This document shows positions 25,969 to 34,374 of a stretch of 64,000 bases of DNA, piece by piece (the first letter of the stretch is position 1; each line of letters opens with the position of its first letter). Source of the stretch: G965267605 sp965267605. GTDB lineage: Bacteria; Bacteroidota; Bacteroidia; Flavobacteriales_E; Vicingaceae. The stretch is from positions 434,001-498,000 of the forward strand of contig OZ254088.1 in the NCBI GenBank assembly GCA_965267605.1, read 5' to 3'. A program made the translations under genes and the position numbers. The notes under the pieces are model-generated. The model made no database searches, was not told the origin of the DNA, and saw nothing but the letters and a program-made list of their open reading frames with translations.

Positions 25969-26736
25969 CTACAGTCTAGTTATGATCAGATACAGGGAAA
26001 GTACGCTCGTTAGCAACGACAGAATTGGCGCTACCTCTTTCAAGGTTTCGTTGAGCGTATTTGGTACAGGCTCAACATATACGATGTCATTTGCCTGAAG
26101 TGTAATGTCCGCAAGTTTGTATCCTTCTATTGTAGACAGGTCAAACTCGTAGACCTTGGGGTTGTTGATGTCCCCACGTATAAGTTTAACGTTTCGCGCC
26201 TTACCAAACTTGGCCATACCACCAGCCTGCGCAAGACCCTCCATTAAGCTCGTGTTCTCATTCCTAAGTGTGATAACCGTAGCTTGTCCATACTGCCCGG
26301 GAAAAACCATCACCCTTCGATTGATAACTTCAACCTGTGCGAATGGTTCCTTATAGATCACCGCGTACTTCTTTTCCAGGAACCGTTCACACTCCTCGAT
26401 TGTGAGGCCTGCAATCTTCGTGAATCCAATCACCGGGAGATTACAAGTACTATCCGCCTCAACTCTGTAATAAACCGTAGTTTGTCCAAATGCACGTTGG
26501 TTCTCGTTGAGCGAAGTAATATCGATCAATTTGAATCCTTTATTGGCAAGAAGTCGAAGCGTGATTCTGTCGTCAGGAGAAATCCTGTAATCTGCGTTCG
26601 AGGTACTATCAATGTTGTCAAAGACAAACTTCTTATGTGTCTTGAGCATAACACTTGGATTCAATGGGTTACATCCCCAAAATCCAATTGCCAGCCACAG
26701 TGCCAAGACACTAAGGATAAGTGTTCGCTGTCGCAT
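25969..26736 (-). CDS. Wza-like polysaccharide export lipoprotein
   Basis: 255 aa. Lipoprotein signal ending 'LAIGFWGC' (Cys ~22). The poly-export domain follows ('YRISPDDRITLRLLANKGF'), then SLBB-type segments ('VMVFPGQYGQATVITLRNENTSLMEGLAQAGG' region, 'VKLIRGD', 'LQANDIVYVEP'). The C-terminus is a hydrophobic helix (~230-253) that in Wza forms the outer-membrane helical barrel. It should form the outer-membrane exit pore for the polysaccharide together with the adjacent Wzc-like protein, whose start is 1 bp from this stop. Confidence 0.92.
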   Translation of the reverse strand: MRQRTLILSVLALWLAIGFWGCNPLNPSVMLKTHKKFVFDNIDSTSNADYRISPDDRITLRLLANKGFKLIDITSLNENQRAFGQTTVYYRVEADSTCNLPVIGFTKIAGLTIEECERFLEKKYAVIYKEPFAQVEVINRRVMVFPGQYGQATVITLRNENTSLMEGLAQAGGMAKFGKARNVKLIRGDINNPKVYEFDLSTIEGYKLADITLQANDIVYVEPVPNTLNETLKEVAPILSLLTSVLSLYLIITRL

Positions 26737-26765
26737 GTTCGTTCCCTTAGTTCCTACAAAGGTAT

Positions 26766-27932
26766 CTAATTTACGCCTTTGGAAGAAAGAAGTGATTTGT
26801 AGAGCACATCCATATCACCGCAAAGCCTTTTGTAGTGGTACTTTTGCAGGACTTCAGCTCGCCCGGCTGTTCCCATTTTTTCGCGTAGGGTCCGATCCTC
26901 TACGAGGGATTCAATTTTGCTTGTAAATCCCTGAATATCACCTTTTTGACAAAGAAATCCAGCTTCTGTATTGCCAAGTATATCAGAAACACCACCTACA
27001 TTGGTTGAAACCACCGGCTTTCCGGATGCTTTGGCCTCAATTATGCTTACCGGTGTTCCTTCATTCAAGCTTGTCATTGCAACCACATCCAAACCTGCCA
27101 GGGCCCTTTCGATATCGGTTATCCAACTGGTGAAATGAAAGCGTTCTTTGTTGGGCCCGTCAACAACCTTAGCTACCAGTTCTTGCTTGAGTTCTCCGTC
27201 TCCAATGATAAATGCATGTACGTGTGGAATTTTGGACATTACTTGTTCCATCACCTGAATAAACATCTCATGGTTTTTGATAGGAACCAGTCTGCCAATA
27301 ATTCCTATGGCAATGGCATCTTCCGATAAGCCATGTTCAGTTCGGAACTTACTTCGGAGAGTGGAGAGGCCGCCCTGAAACTTTGACAGATCGAATCCAA
27401 GTGGTATCACATGCATTTTCTCAGGCTTGCATATGTGGTATTGGTTAACCAACTCTTCTTTTTGAAGTTCACTAATGGCAACAATCGCGTTTGACTTAGC
27501 TGCGAGGTCACGTTCTATCTTCTGGTATAATTTGCTCTTGGCATCACTGAAGTAAGAGTGGAATACGTGACCATGGAACGTGTGAACAATTACAGGCACA
27601 TTGAGGGAATGGGCCGCTTTTCGTCCCACGGCACCAGCTTTTGATGCGTGTGTGTGGACGATATCTGGTTGGAAATCACGAATAATGGACTTGATCTTTT
27701 TAAGTGCCTTTAGGTCTTTCAGTGGATTTACGGACCTCCTCATTTCAGGGATCTTCATGAAATCCACTTGTAGATCGTTCAGAATATGATCAGAACTGCC
27801 TTCCGAGGGTTCTATCTCACCTCCGATTAGTAGTGTTTCATACTCTGGGGGTAAATGCCTGGAGAGCAGTGCGGCATTGTAAGTTGGACCACCAAGGTTG
27901 AATCGATTTATGATCCTCAGAACTTTAGGCAT
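26766..27932 (-). CDS. GT4-family glycosyltransferase
   Basis: 388 aa, GT-B fold. N-terminal 'VLRIINRFNLGGPTYNAALLSRHL' carries the GGPxxN acceptor-side loop. 'IVHTHASKAGAVGRKAA' and 'IVHTFHGHVFHSYF' are typical of capsule/EPS enzymes. The donor site includes 'GIIGRLVPIKNHEMFI' and the EX7E-like 'NEGTPVSIIEAKASGKPVVSTNVGG'. It likely adds one sugar to the lipid-linked repeat. Start at 27932 is preferred over 28013 because it gives the family N-terminus; it overlaps the asnB end by 8 bp. Sugar specificity cannot be inferred. Confidence 0.9.
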   Translation of the reverse strand: MPKVLRIINRFNLGGPTYNAALLSRHLPPEYETLLIGGEIEPSEGSSDHILNDLQVDFMKIPEMRRSVNPLKDLKALKKIKSIIRDFQPDIVHTHASKAGAVGRKAAHSLNVPVIVHTFHGHVFHSYFSDAKSKLYQKIERDLAAKSNAIVAISELQKEELVNQYHICKPEKMHVIPLGFDLSKFQGGLSTLRSKFRTEHGLSEDAIAIGIIGRLVPIKNHEMFIQVMEQVMSKIPHVHAFIIGDGELKQELVAKVVDGPNKERFHFTSWITDIERALAGLDVVAMTSLNEGTPVSIIEAKASGKPVVSTNVGGVSDILGNTEAGFLCQKGDIQGFTSKIESLVEDRTLREKMGTAGRAEVLQKYHYKRLCGDMDVLYKSLLSSKGVN

Positions 27933-29766
27933 GGGCGAAAGTTCGTAAGTACCAACTCTGGAAGCAAGCAATGGTCCAAATAGCAGAACTGTCTTCCGAG
28001 GAACGCGAGGCATGGAACCTGTCCATCAGTTCAGAGAGTTTCACATGGTTGTAGACTCCCGATGCCTCAACCGCATCACTACTTAATAGTTGATCGAAGA
28101 CCTTGCTGTGCAGTGGACCTTCCAGCAGCGCGCGTAGGGGAACCTCAAACCCGTGCTTCGATCTTTCAAAGATCTCCGGGGATAACACATTTCCAAAAGC
28201 TTCCTTCAAAATGGCTTTCTGACGCAGTTTATCGTCAATCTTATATACCGCAGGTAAACCATTTGCAATCTCCACAACCCGGTGGTCCATAAAGGGAACA
28301 CGCACCTCTAAACCATGTAGCATGCTGCACAGATCAGCTTTCCGCAGCATATCGCCCTGCAGTACCATGCTTTGATCTTGTTGAAGAATGCCATTCAATG
28401 ATGAAACATCACCTTGTAAAAGCGCCCGTTTTACTGATGCATAGTGGTCATGGTCGTGGATTACCAGCTCCAGTGCTTCGGATTCCGGCATGAATGTGGC
28501 CAGGAACCAATACCTGTCTGATTCTGATAAGCCTGCCGCTTCTTTATACCTATGTGCCTTTCGAACCAGATTGGCACTTTTTGAATCTCTGTTTCCTGAG
28601 CCAGCGTTGGTGATGGAGGCCAGTCCTTTAATGGCAGTGTCCTTCCATCCGCCCTTAGTTATCTGCTGCATGGCCAGATGCTTATTATAGCCTGCGAAAA
28701 GTTCATCCGCGCCATCCCCTGAAAGGGCAACGGTAACATGGTTTCTTGTTTGCTTGCACAACCAGTTCATTGCAATCGCGGATGAATCTGCAAATGGTTC
28801 ACTTAGTCCTTCAAGAACCTCCAGTGCGCTTTGAGCGAGTTCATCGTTGCCCATAGCAATTTCGTGATGCTCACTTCCAATGTGCTTTGCTACCTTCTTT
28901 GCATATGCCCCTTCGTCATAATGGGGGTGATCAGGATAACTAATTGAGAAGGTATGAAGGTTGTTCTTGTTCTGTTTGGCAATCGCACTTATCAAGGATG
29001 AGTCTGTACCTCCGCTAAGGAACGTTCCGAGAGGTACGTCTGAAATTAACCTATCATGTACCGCATCCTCAAGTGCCTTTCGCAGGTCATCAACTGGAGA
29101 GGACGTTGCTTTTTTCGCGGGCTGGTACCAACTTGCCTGTACGATTTCATCTGGGTTAACCTCTATGATGCCACCGGGAGGAACCTTTTCAATTTCGTTT
29201 AGAGGAGAGTGGCTGCCAGGAATGTAGGTGAGCTGCTGGTAGATAGCGACACTGCTTCTGTCAATTGTTACACCGTTTACCAGCTCTTGAATGGCCTCTA
29301 ATTCACTGGCGAAGGCAACATATGCCTCATTCCTGTGCCAATACAATGGCTTGATTCCATATCGATCCCTAATGAGCGTAAGTCGGTTGTTCTGTATAAG
29401 CCCAATGGCAAAACATCCATTGAAATGTCTCACATGCTCTTGGCCGAGGAGTAGCGTTTTTAACAGTACTTCAGTATCTGATGAGGTCTGGGTTGTAAGG
29501 TTGAACTGATGTTGGAGTTCCTGGTAGTTGTATACTTCTCCATTGTATACGATACAACTGCCGTTGGAGGCCATGGGTTGATTTGCCTCGTCTGAAGTGT
29601 CGATCACTTTCAGACGCGCATGACCTAATACGGCATTTTCACCACATTTCTGAACAGCCTGATGATCGGGCCCTCGGTGGTCCATAAGTGCTACAGCACG
29701 TTGCACCTTTTCAAGGTCGTCCGGAGTTGCTCCCTGGAATCTGTATATGCCAGCAATGCCACACAT
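27925..29766 (-). CDS. asnB: Glutamine-hydrolysing asparagine synthase family protein
   Basis: 613 aa. The start at 29766 gives the processed N-terminus MCGIAGIYRF with Cys2 as the glutaminase nucleophile. A longer frame (29802) would be translated through the lpdA terminator and hide Cys2. The glutaminase domain shows 'MDHRGPDHQ' and 'GEVYNYQEL'. The synthetase domain shows the PP-loop 'LSGGTDSSLISAIAK' and 'ALSGDGADELFAGYNKH'. As first gene of a polysaccharide operon it may amidate a uronic acid in the glycan, as WbpS-like paralogues do, rather than make free asparagine; the sequence alone cannot decide. Confidence 0.9.
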   Translation of the reverse strand: MCGIAGIYRFQGATPDDLEKVQRAVALMDHRGPDHQAVQKCGENAVLGHARLKVIDTSDEANQPMASNGSCIVYNGEVYNYQELQHQFNLTTQTSSDTEVLLKTLLLGQEHVRHFNGCFAIGLIQNNRLTLIRDRYGIKPLYWHRNEAYVAFASELEAIQELVNGVTIDRSSVAIYQQLTYIPGSHSPLNEIEKVPPGGIIEVNPDEIVQASWYQPAKKATSSPVDDLRKALEDAVHDRLISDVPLGTFLSGGTDSSLISAIAKQNKNNLHTFSISYPDHPHYDEGAYAKKVAKHIGSEHHEIAMGNDELAQSALEVLEGLSEPFADSSAIAMNWLCKQTRNHVTVALSGDGADELFAGYNKHLAMQQITKGGWKDTAIKGLASITNAGSGNRDSKSANLVRKAHRYKEAAGLSESDRYWFLATFMPESEALELVIHDHDHYASVKRALLQGDVSSLNGILQQDQSMVLQGDMLRKADLCSMLHGLEVRVPFMDHRVVEIANGLPAVYKIDDKLRQKAILKEAFGNVLSPEIFERSKHGFEVPLRALLEGPLHSKVFDQLLSSDAVEASGVYNHVKLSELMDRFHASRSSEDSSAIWTIACFQSWYLRTFAHA

Positions 29767-29773
29767 GCTCAAC

Positions 29774-29799
29774 AAAAAACCCACCTCGGGAGGTGGGTT
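29774..29799 (-). terminator. Intrinsic terminator of lpdA
   Basis: A perfect 10-bp stem (AACCCACCTC / GAGGTGGGTT, 2-nt loop), followed on the minus strand by a T-run. It lies between lpdA and asnB, isolating the polysaccharide operon and excluding the longer asnB start. Confidence 0.9.
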
Positions 29800-29819
29800 C
29801 ATAAAGTTATGTTATTTCC

Positions 29820-31208
29820 TTAAAGATGGATCACCTCATCATATGCAGCGGCTGCGGCTTCCATCACAGCTTCGCTCATTGTTGGGTGAGGATGAACCGT
29901 TTTGATCAATTCATGTCCTGTGGTCTCCAGCTTTCGAACTGCAACAATCTCAGCGATCATTTCAGTTACATTGGCACCAATCATATGGCCGCCCAATAGC
30001 TCTCCATACTTCGCATCGAAGATCAATTTTACAAATCCATCTTTTGCTCCAGCAGCCGAGGCCTTGCCAGAGGCGGAGAAAGGAAACTTACCCACCTTGA
30101 TGTCAAAACCTGCTTCTTTCGCAGCAGCCTCGGTGTAGCCTACAGATGCTACCTCAGGCGAACAATATGTACATCCCGGAATGTTCTTGTAGTCAAGCGG
30201 CTCAACATTCATTCCCTTGATTTTTTCTACACAGATGATTCCTTCAGCTGATGCTACGTGAGCAAGTGCTGGCCCAGGAATACAATCTCCAATGGCGTAG
30301 TAACCCGGAATATTTGTTTGATAGTATTCATCAGCAAGAATTTTTCCCTTGTCTGTTGCAATACCCACATCTTCCAATCCAATGTTCTCAATGTTGGCTT
30401 CAATACCAACCGCGGAAAGTACTACGTCACACGTCAGTGTTTCTTCGCCTTTCTTCGTCTTCACTGTTACTTTGCACCCTGTTCCCTTTGTATCTACTTT
30501 CTCAACACTTGAGTTGGTCATCACTTTGATACCAGCCTTCTTGAACGACCTTCCAAGTTGCTTGGATACCTCCTCATCTTCTACAGGAACAATGTTGGGC
30601 ATGTATTCAACAATGGTAACCTCAGTTCCAATAGCATTGTAGAAGTATGCAAACTCAACCCCGATGGCACCAGATCCAACCACTACCATTTTCTTTGGCT
30701 GCTTCGCCAGAGACATTGCTTCGCGATAACCAATGATCTTCTTACCATCTTGTGGAAGGTTTGGCAGTACCCTTGATCGCGCGCCAGTTGCGATGATGAT
30801 GTTATCCGCATCGTACGTGGTAGCTTTCCCTTTGTCATCAGTTACTTCAACTTTCTTTCCCTTAAGGACTTTTCCAGTTCCTGATAGAACGTCAATCTTG
30901 TTCTTCTTCATCAGGAATTCAATGCCTTTACTCATACCGTTGGCTACTTCACGGCTTCGTCCTACCATACCCCCGAAATCTGCTTTCGCATTACCAACGG
31001 TGATTCCGTAGTCGCTTGCGTGATTGATATATTCGAATACGTTGGCACTTTTCAATAGTGCTTTGGTTGGAATACAACCCCAATTCAAACAGATCCCACC
31101 TAAGTTTTCACGCTCAACAATTGCGGTTTTGAAACCAAGTTGTGCTGCACGAATGGCTGCAACGTAACCACCGGGACCACTACCAACTACTATAATATCG
31201 TACTTCAT
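29820..31208 (-). CDS. lpdA: Dihydrolipoyl dehydrogenase (E3)
   Basis: 462 aa. FAD site 'YDIIVVGSGPGGYVAAIRAAQLG', redox disulfide 'GGICLNWGCIPTKALL', NAD site 'MVVVGSGAIGVEFAYFYNAIG', second FAD segment 'YYAIGDCIPGPALAHVASAEG', and the C-terminal catalytic His-Glu 'HELIKTVHPHPTMSEAVMEAA' identify E3. It reoxidises lipoamide in the pyruvate, 2-oxoglutarate and branched-chain dehydrogenase complexes and the glycine cleavage system. It is monocistronic: own promoter at 31239-31269 and strong terminator. A candidate E1 partner (46445-48874) is 15 kb away. Confidence 0.97.
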   Translation of the reverse strand: MKYDIIVVGSGPGGYVAAIRAAQLGFKTAIVERENLGGICLNWGCIPTKALLKSANVFEYINHASDYGITVGNAKADFGGMVGRSREVANGMSKGIEFLMKKNKIDVLSGTGKVLKGKKVEVTDDKGKATTYDADNIIIATGARSRVLPNLPQDGKKIIGYREAMSLAKQPKKMVVVGSGAIGVEFAYFYNAIGTEVTIVEYMPNIVPVEDEEVSKQLGRSFKKAGIKVMTNSSVEKVDTKGTGCKVTVKTKKGEETLTCDVVLSAVGIEANIENIGLEDVGIATDKGKILADEYYQTNIPGYYAIGDCIPGPALAHVASAEGIICVEKIKGMNVEPLDYKNIPGCTYCSPEVASVGYTEAAAKEAGFDIKVGKFPFSASGKASAAGAKDGFVKLIFDAKYGELLGGHMIGANVTEMIAEIVAVRKLETTGHELIKTVHPHPTMSEAVMEAAAAAYDEVIHL

Positions 31209-31238
31209 TTTGCTGAATTCAATCGTTCAAAAGGACGG

Positions 31239-31269
31239 CTAAAATAGCAGTTATTACATTTGTCTGCAA
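31239..31269 (-). promoter_or_regulatory. Putative lpdA promoter
   Basis: Minus strand TTG (31269-31267), 20-bp spacer, TATTTTAG (31246-31239), one mismatch to TAnnTTTG, 30 bp before the ATG. It overlaps the divergent box for the M61 peptidase. Confidence 0.5.
31255..31262 (+). promoter_or_regulatory. Putative -7 box for the M61 peptidase
   Basis: TACATTTG is a perfect TAnnTTTG box, 17 bp before the ATG, so the leader would be very short. No clear -33 TTG. It lies within the divergent lpdA promoter. Confidence 0.45.
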
Positions 31270-31279
31270 ACCACAGCAG

Positions 31280-32992
31280 ATGCGCTATTTCTTTAGTTCT
31301 GAAGACCCTGATTCACACTTCCTAAACATCCGGGTGGAAGCAGATGTTCATCGTGAGGGCTCGGTTATTTTTACTTGCCCATCTTGGCGCCCGGGCCGCT
31401 ATGAGCTGGCCGATTTCGCCAAGAACATCGGCCGAATTCACTTCGAAGATGAACTAGGGAATGAGCTTCAGTCCGTTAAGATAGCAAAGGATCGTTGGGA
31501 GGTTGAGTCTGAAGGTAGTGCGAAAGTGATAGCGGTCTATACGTATTATGCAGCCGAGATTAACGCTGGTTCAAGTTACGTTGATCGTCATCAGATGTAT
31601 GTGAACCCGGTGAACTGCTGTCTGTATGTTGAAGAATTGTTTGAAGAAGAGGTAGCACTTGAGATCAACTGGAGTGGGACGTTCCAGGTGGCCATTGGAC
31701 TTTATGCGCATGATGGAGTTTTTCAGGCTTCAGGAATAGATGAGCTTCTCGATTCCCCCTTCATTGTGAGTGATCAGTTAAAGCATCATGCATTTGAGCA
31801 GGAGGATACCAATTATCATATCTGGTTCTATGGAGCCGAAGATCCTCCGATGGACAAGATCGAAAAGGACTTTAGAAAGTTCACCAGGGCGCAGACCGAT
31901 ATGCTAGGGGCATTTCCGGTGAAGGACTACCACTATCTGATTCAGATTTTGGACCACAAAGGATACCATGGTGTGGAACACAGCGCATCTACGGTTATTT
32001 CTATTGGCCCTGAAGAGGATGTATTTAACGATGAGGTATGGTATCCTGAACTTTTGGGAGTAAGCTCACATGAGTTGTTCCATACATGGAATGTGAAACG
32101 GATTCGTCCCGCTGATATGTGGCCTTACGATTTCACTAAGGAGAATTATACAAGGATGGGATATGTAACCGAGGGCTATACCACCTATTATGGAGATCTC
32201 TTCCTGTATCGCTCTGGTTGCTTTGACGATGCCTTATTCTTTCAGCAATTGGATAAGTTCCTTGCAAGGCACTTTAATAATCCGGGTAGACACAACTATT
32301 CTGTGTCAGAATCTTCATTTGATACATGGTTAGATGGGTACGTGAAGGGGGTTCCTGGCAGAAAAACATCTATTTACGTTGAGGGAGCCCTTTGTGCATT
32401 TATGATGGATGTGGCCATTCGAAGAGCTTCAGGCAACGTTTCGTCTCTTGATACGGTTGTAAAATGGATGCTGGATACATACTATAGCAAGGGACAGGGT
32501 GTGGATGAGCAAGGACTTATAGGCTATTTACGAACATATGGGGAGCACGCTGAGGCTGTTCTTAACAATCACGTTTACGGTACGGCAGGATATCTTGAGC
32601 CACTTCAGGAGGCGTTCGGTTATCTGGGTATGGAACTTTCCGCGGATGAGCCTAAATCTGACTGGCATGCCTGGGCTGGGGTGATACTGGATCCCGTGAA
32701 TGGCACAACCGTAGATACTGTGCTTACAGATTCGCCTGGGGCTGTTGTTGGGCTACAACGTGGGTGTAAAGTGTTGACTGTGAATGGGGTAGAGTTTGAG
32801 AAAGACATGAATTTATTTGGAGAAGGCAGCAAGGCCCTGGTTGAGATTAAGGAGAAATTTGCTCCAAAGCGGAGTGTGGAACTGTTGAAACCAGGCAGCA
32901 TATGTGCATATGAATACCATGTTAAGAAGAACGATTCTGCAGATGAGGAAGCTCGCAAAGCCTTTCAGGAATGGGCTCACCGGCCTTTCTAG
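31280..32992 (+). CDS. M61-family metallopeptidase with PDZ domain
   Basis: 570 aa, no signal peptide, so cytoplasmic like characterised glycyl aminopeptidases. An N-terminal beta domain ('CPSWRPGRYELADFAKNIG') precedes the catalytic domain with zinc motif HELFH (His264, Glu265, His268 in 'SSHELFHTWNVKRIRP') and the third ligand Glu298 in 'VTEGYTTYYGDLF'. 'KGYHGVEHSAST' is also a family hallmark. The last ~110 residues form a PDZ domain ('VLTDSPGAVVGLQRGCKVLTVNGVEF'). M61 enzymes release N-terminal Gly or Ala from peptides. It stands as a single gene, divergent from lpdA. Confidence 0.92.
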   Translation: MRYFFSSEDPDSHFLNIRVEADVHREGSVIFTCPSWRPGRYELADFAKNIGRIHFEDELGNELQSVKIAKDRWEVESEGSAKVIAVYTYYAAEINAGSSYVDRHQMYVNPVNCCLYVEELFEEEVALEINWSGTFQVAIGLYAHDGVFQASGIDELLDSPFIVSDQLKHHAFEQEDTNYHIWFYGAEDPPMDKIEKDFRKFTRAQTDMLGAFPVKDYHYLIQILDHKGYHGVEHSASTVISIGPEEDVFNDEVWYPELLGVSSHELFHTWNVKRIRPADMWPYDFTKENYTRMGYVTEGYTTYYGDLFLYRSGCFDDALFFQQLDKFLARHFNNPGRHNYSVSESSFDTWLDGYVKGVPGRKTSIYVEGALCAFMMDVAIRRASGNVSSLDTVVKWMLDTYYSKGQGVDEQGLIGYLRTYGEHAEAVLNNHVYGTAGYLEPLQEAFGYLGMELSADEPKSDWHAWAGVILDPVNGTTVDTVLTDSPGAVVGLQRGCKVLTVNGVEFEKDMNLFGEGSKALVEIKEKFAPKRSVELLKPGSICAYEYHVKKNDSADEEARKAFQEWAHRPF

Positions 32993-33016
32993 GGCTATTC
33001 ACAACACTGTGAATTG

Positions 33017-33036
33017 TTATTAACATCTGTTAATAA
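33017..33036. repeat. Perfect palindrome TTATTAACA-TC-TGTTAATAA
   Basis: Nine-bp perfect arms with a 2-bp spacer, 25 bp after the peptidase stop and just upstream of the promoter of the DUF5684 cluster. Related copies lie at 18314 and 18387. It fits an operator for a dimeric regulator better than a terminator, as it is AT-only apart from the C/G in each arm and lacks a T-run. Confidence 0.5.
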
Positions 33037-33053
33037 GTAAGGAAACCAAAATT

Positions 33054-33083
33054 TTGCAATTCCGAATATATGTTGTTGATTTG
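33054..33083 (+). promoter_or_regulatory. Putative promoter of the small-membrane-protein cluster
   Basis: TTG (33054-33056), 19-bp spacer, TTGATTTG (33076-33083), one mismatch to the Bacteroidota consensus, with 49 bp to the ATG at 33133. The palindrome at 33017 lies immediately upstream. Confidence 0.45.
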
Positions 33084-33132
33084 GTCGACTAAACCTTAAG
33101 TTGTTTAAACCAAATACTAAAAAATTACAACC

Positions 33133-33516
33133 ATGATAGGACTAATTCTAATGTTGGCGATTGCGGTATTCATGATCGCCTCAATGTGGAAAATTTTCTC
33201 TAAGGCTGGACAGCCAGGTTGGGCGGCAATCGTTCCAATCTACAATTACATTGTACTTGCTAAGATTGCTGAGAAGCCAGCTTGGTGGGGAATTCTTGCA
33301 CTTCTACCATACGTTGGTGCGATCTTTGGCATCTGGCTATGGAACAGAACTGTGATCCGATTCGGAAAAAGCGTAGGCTTTACTATCGGTTCTATTCTTC
33401 TACCAATCATCTTCATCCCAATGTTGGCGTTTGGTTCTGCTACTTACACTCCTCAGGGAGATGGTGAAGGTGGAGCTGCAGCTGGCGGTAGCGCTGAAGG
33501 TGGTTCTGCAGAATAA
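33133..33516 (+). CDS. DUF5684-type small membrane protein
   Basis: 127 aa, four hydrophobic segments. The pattern 'KIFSKAGQPGWAAIVPIYNYIVLAKIAEKPAWWGILALLPYVG' is the signature of DUF5684, whose members are sometimes mislabelled as signal peptidase I; no Ser/Lys catalytic dyad is visible. The C-terminal tail is rich in Gly, Ala, Ser and Glu. Function unknown. A paralogue with the same core lies at 34375. It is followed by a strong terminator, so it can be made separately from the rest of the cluster. Confidence 0.8.
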   Translation: MIGLILMLAIAVFMIASMWKIFSKAGQPGWAAIVPIYNYIVLAKIAEKPAWWGILALLPYVGAIFGIWLWNRTVIRFGKSVGFTIGSILLPIIFIPMLAFGSATYTPQGDGEGGAAAGGSAEGGSAE

Positions 33517-33535
33517 GTCTTAACTACTGATATTG

Positions 33536-33562
33536 AAAGCCCTCCTCGTGAGGGCTTTTTTT
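33536..33562 (+). terminator. Intrinsic terminator after the first DUF5684 gene
   Basis: A 9-bp stem AAAGCCCTC / GAGGGCTTT with a 5-nt loop, followed by TTTT. The next gene starts only a few bases later, so the following genes need read-through or a promoter within this spot. Confidence 0.9.
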
Positions 33563-33569
33563 ATGCCTC

Positions 33570-34349
33570 ATGGACAAGGATTTCCTGATAGATTACGATG
33601 AGCTCCGCGACCAGAACAAACTGGAAGATGTGGAGAAACGGTTAAGCGCGCTTCCAGATTTTGTGATGCGGGATTACTATGCGCGGGCCAAAAAGATGTA
33701 TAAGAAGGTCTTCGGACCAACCATTGGTTTCTTCTTCGTTTCAGCATTGATTAGTCTGGTAGCCTCTTTTATTCCATTCATTGGGAGTATTTCAAGAATG
33801 TTCATCAATCCGCAGCTAAATGCTGGATTCTACTTCTATTACAGAGACATTGACAAACAGGGTGAGAGTAATTTCAACGCTTTCTTTGGTGGATTCAGAT
33901 ACTACCCTCAGATTCTGGGAACCGCGTTCATGAATGGATTGATAGTTATTGCTCCGGTTATAATTGTGGTGATTCCATTGTATATGGCACTCGGATTCGT
34001 AACATCAGGCCCTGCCGGGGCTATTGATTTCATAGAAGACCTTTTTGGGGACTTGTGGTGGCTATTGATACCGGTTGGCATCATAATGATGATCTCCGGC
34101 TTGTTTGTGAGCTTCTCGATACCCCTTGTTGTGTTGAGAAAATGCTCACCAACAGATGCCATTAAGTACAGTTTTAGATTTGTGCGCCAACGTTTTTGGC
34201 AGGTCTTTGCATTGTTTGTGATCATGGTGGGAATCAACATTGGAGGTTTCATTTGTCTGGCAATTGGTGTACTTTTTACCGTGCCTTATACAAATGCAAT
34301 GTTCTACGCAGCGTTTGAAGATCAACTTGGTGTGGAACTGCAGAGTTAA
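33570..34349 (+). CDS. Polytopic membrane protein, unknown
   Basis: 259 aa. A charged cytoplasmic N-terminus (~1-50) precedes about five transmembrane segments. The middle 'ISRMFINPQLNAGFYFYYRDIDKQGESNFNAFFGGFR' resembles integral membrane proteins with a DUF975/YciC-like arrangement, where a helix pair is followed by an 'L.AGF' segment and a later 'AIKYSFRFVRQRFWQVF' amphipathic stretch. No enzyme motif. It starts 7 bp after a terminator and leads the four-gene run 33570-35724. Confidence 0.6.
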   Translation: MDKDFLIDYDELRDQNKLEDVEKRLSALPDFVMRDYYARAKKMYKKVFGPTIGFFFVSALISLVASFIPFIGSISRMFINPQLNAGFYFYYRDIDKQGESNFNAFFGGFRYYPQILGTAFMNGLIVIAPVIIVVIPLYMALGFVTSGPAGAIDFIEDLFGDLWWLLIPVGIIMMISGLFVSFSIPLVVLRKCSPTDAIKYSFRFVRQRFWQVFALFVIMVGINIGGFICLAIGVLFTVPYTNAMFYAAFEDQLGVELQS

Positions 34350-34374
34350 TGCATCTCATATCTGAACCTAATAC

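Noticed and set aside
33133..33516. Signal peptidase I
   Set aside because: DUF5684 proteins are sometimes so named, but there is no Ser/Lys dyad or S26 boxes.
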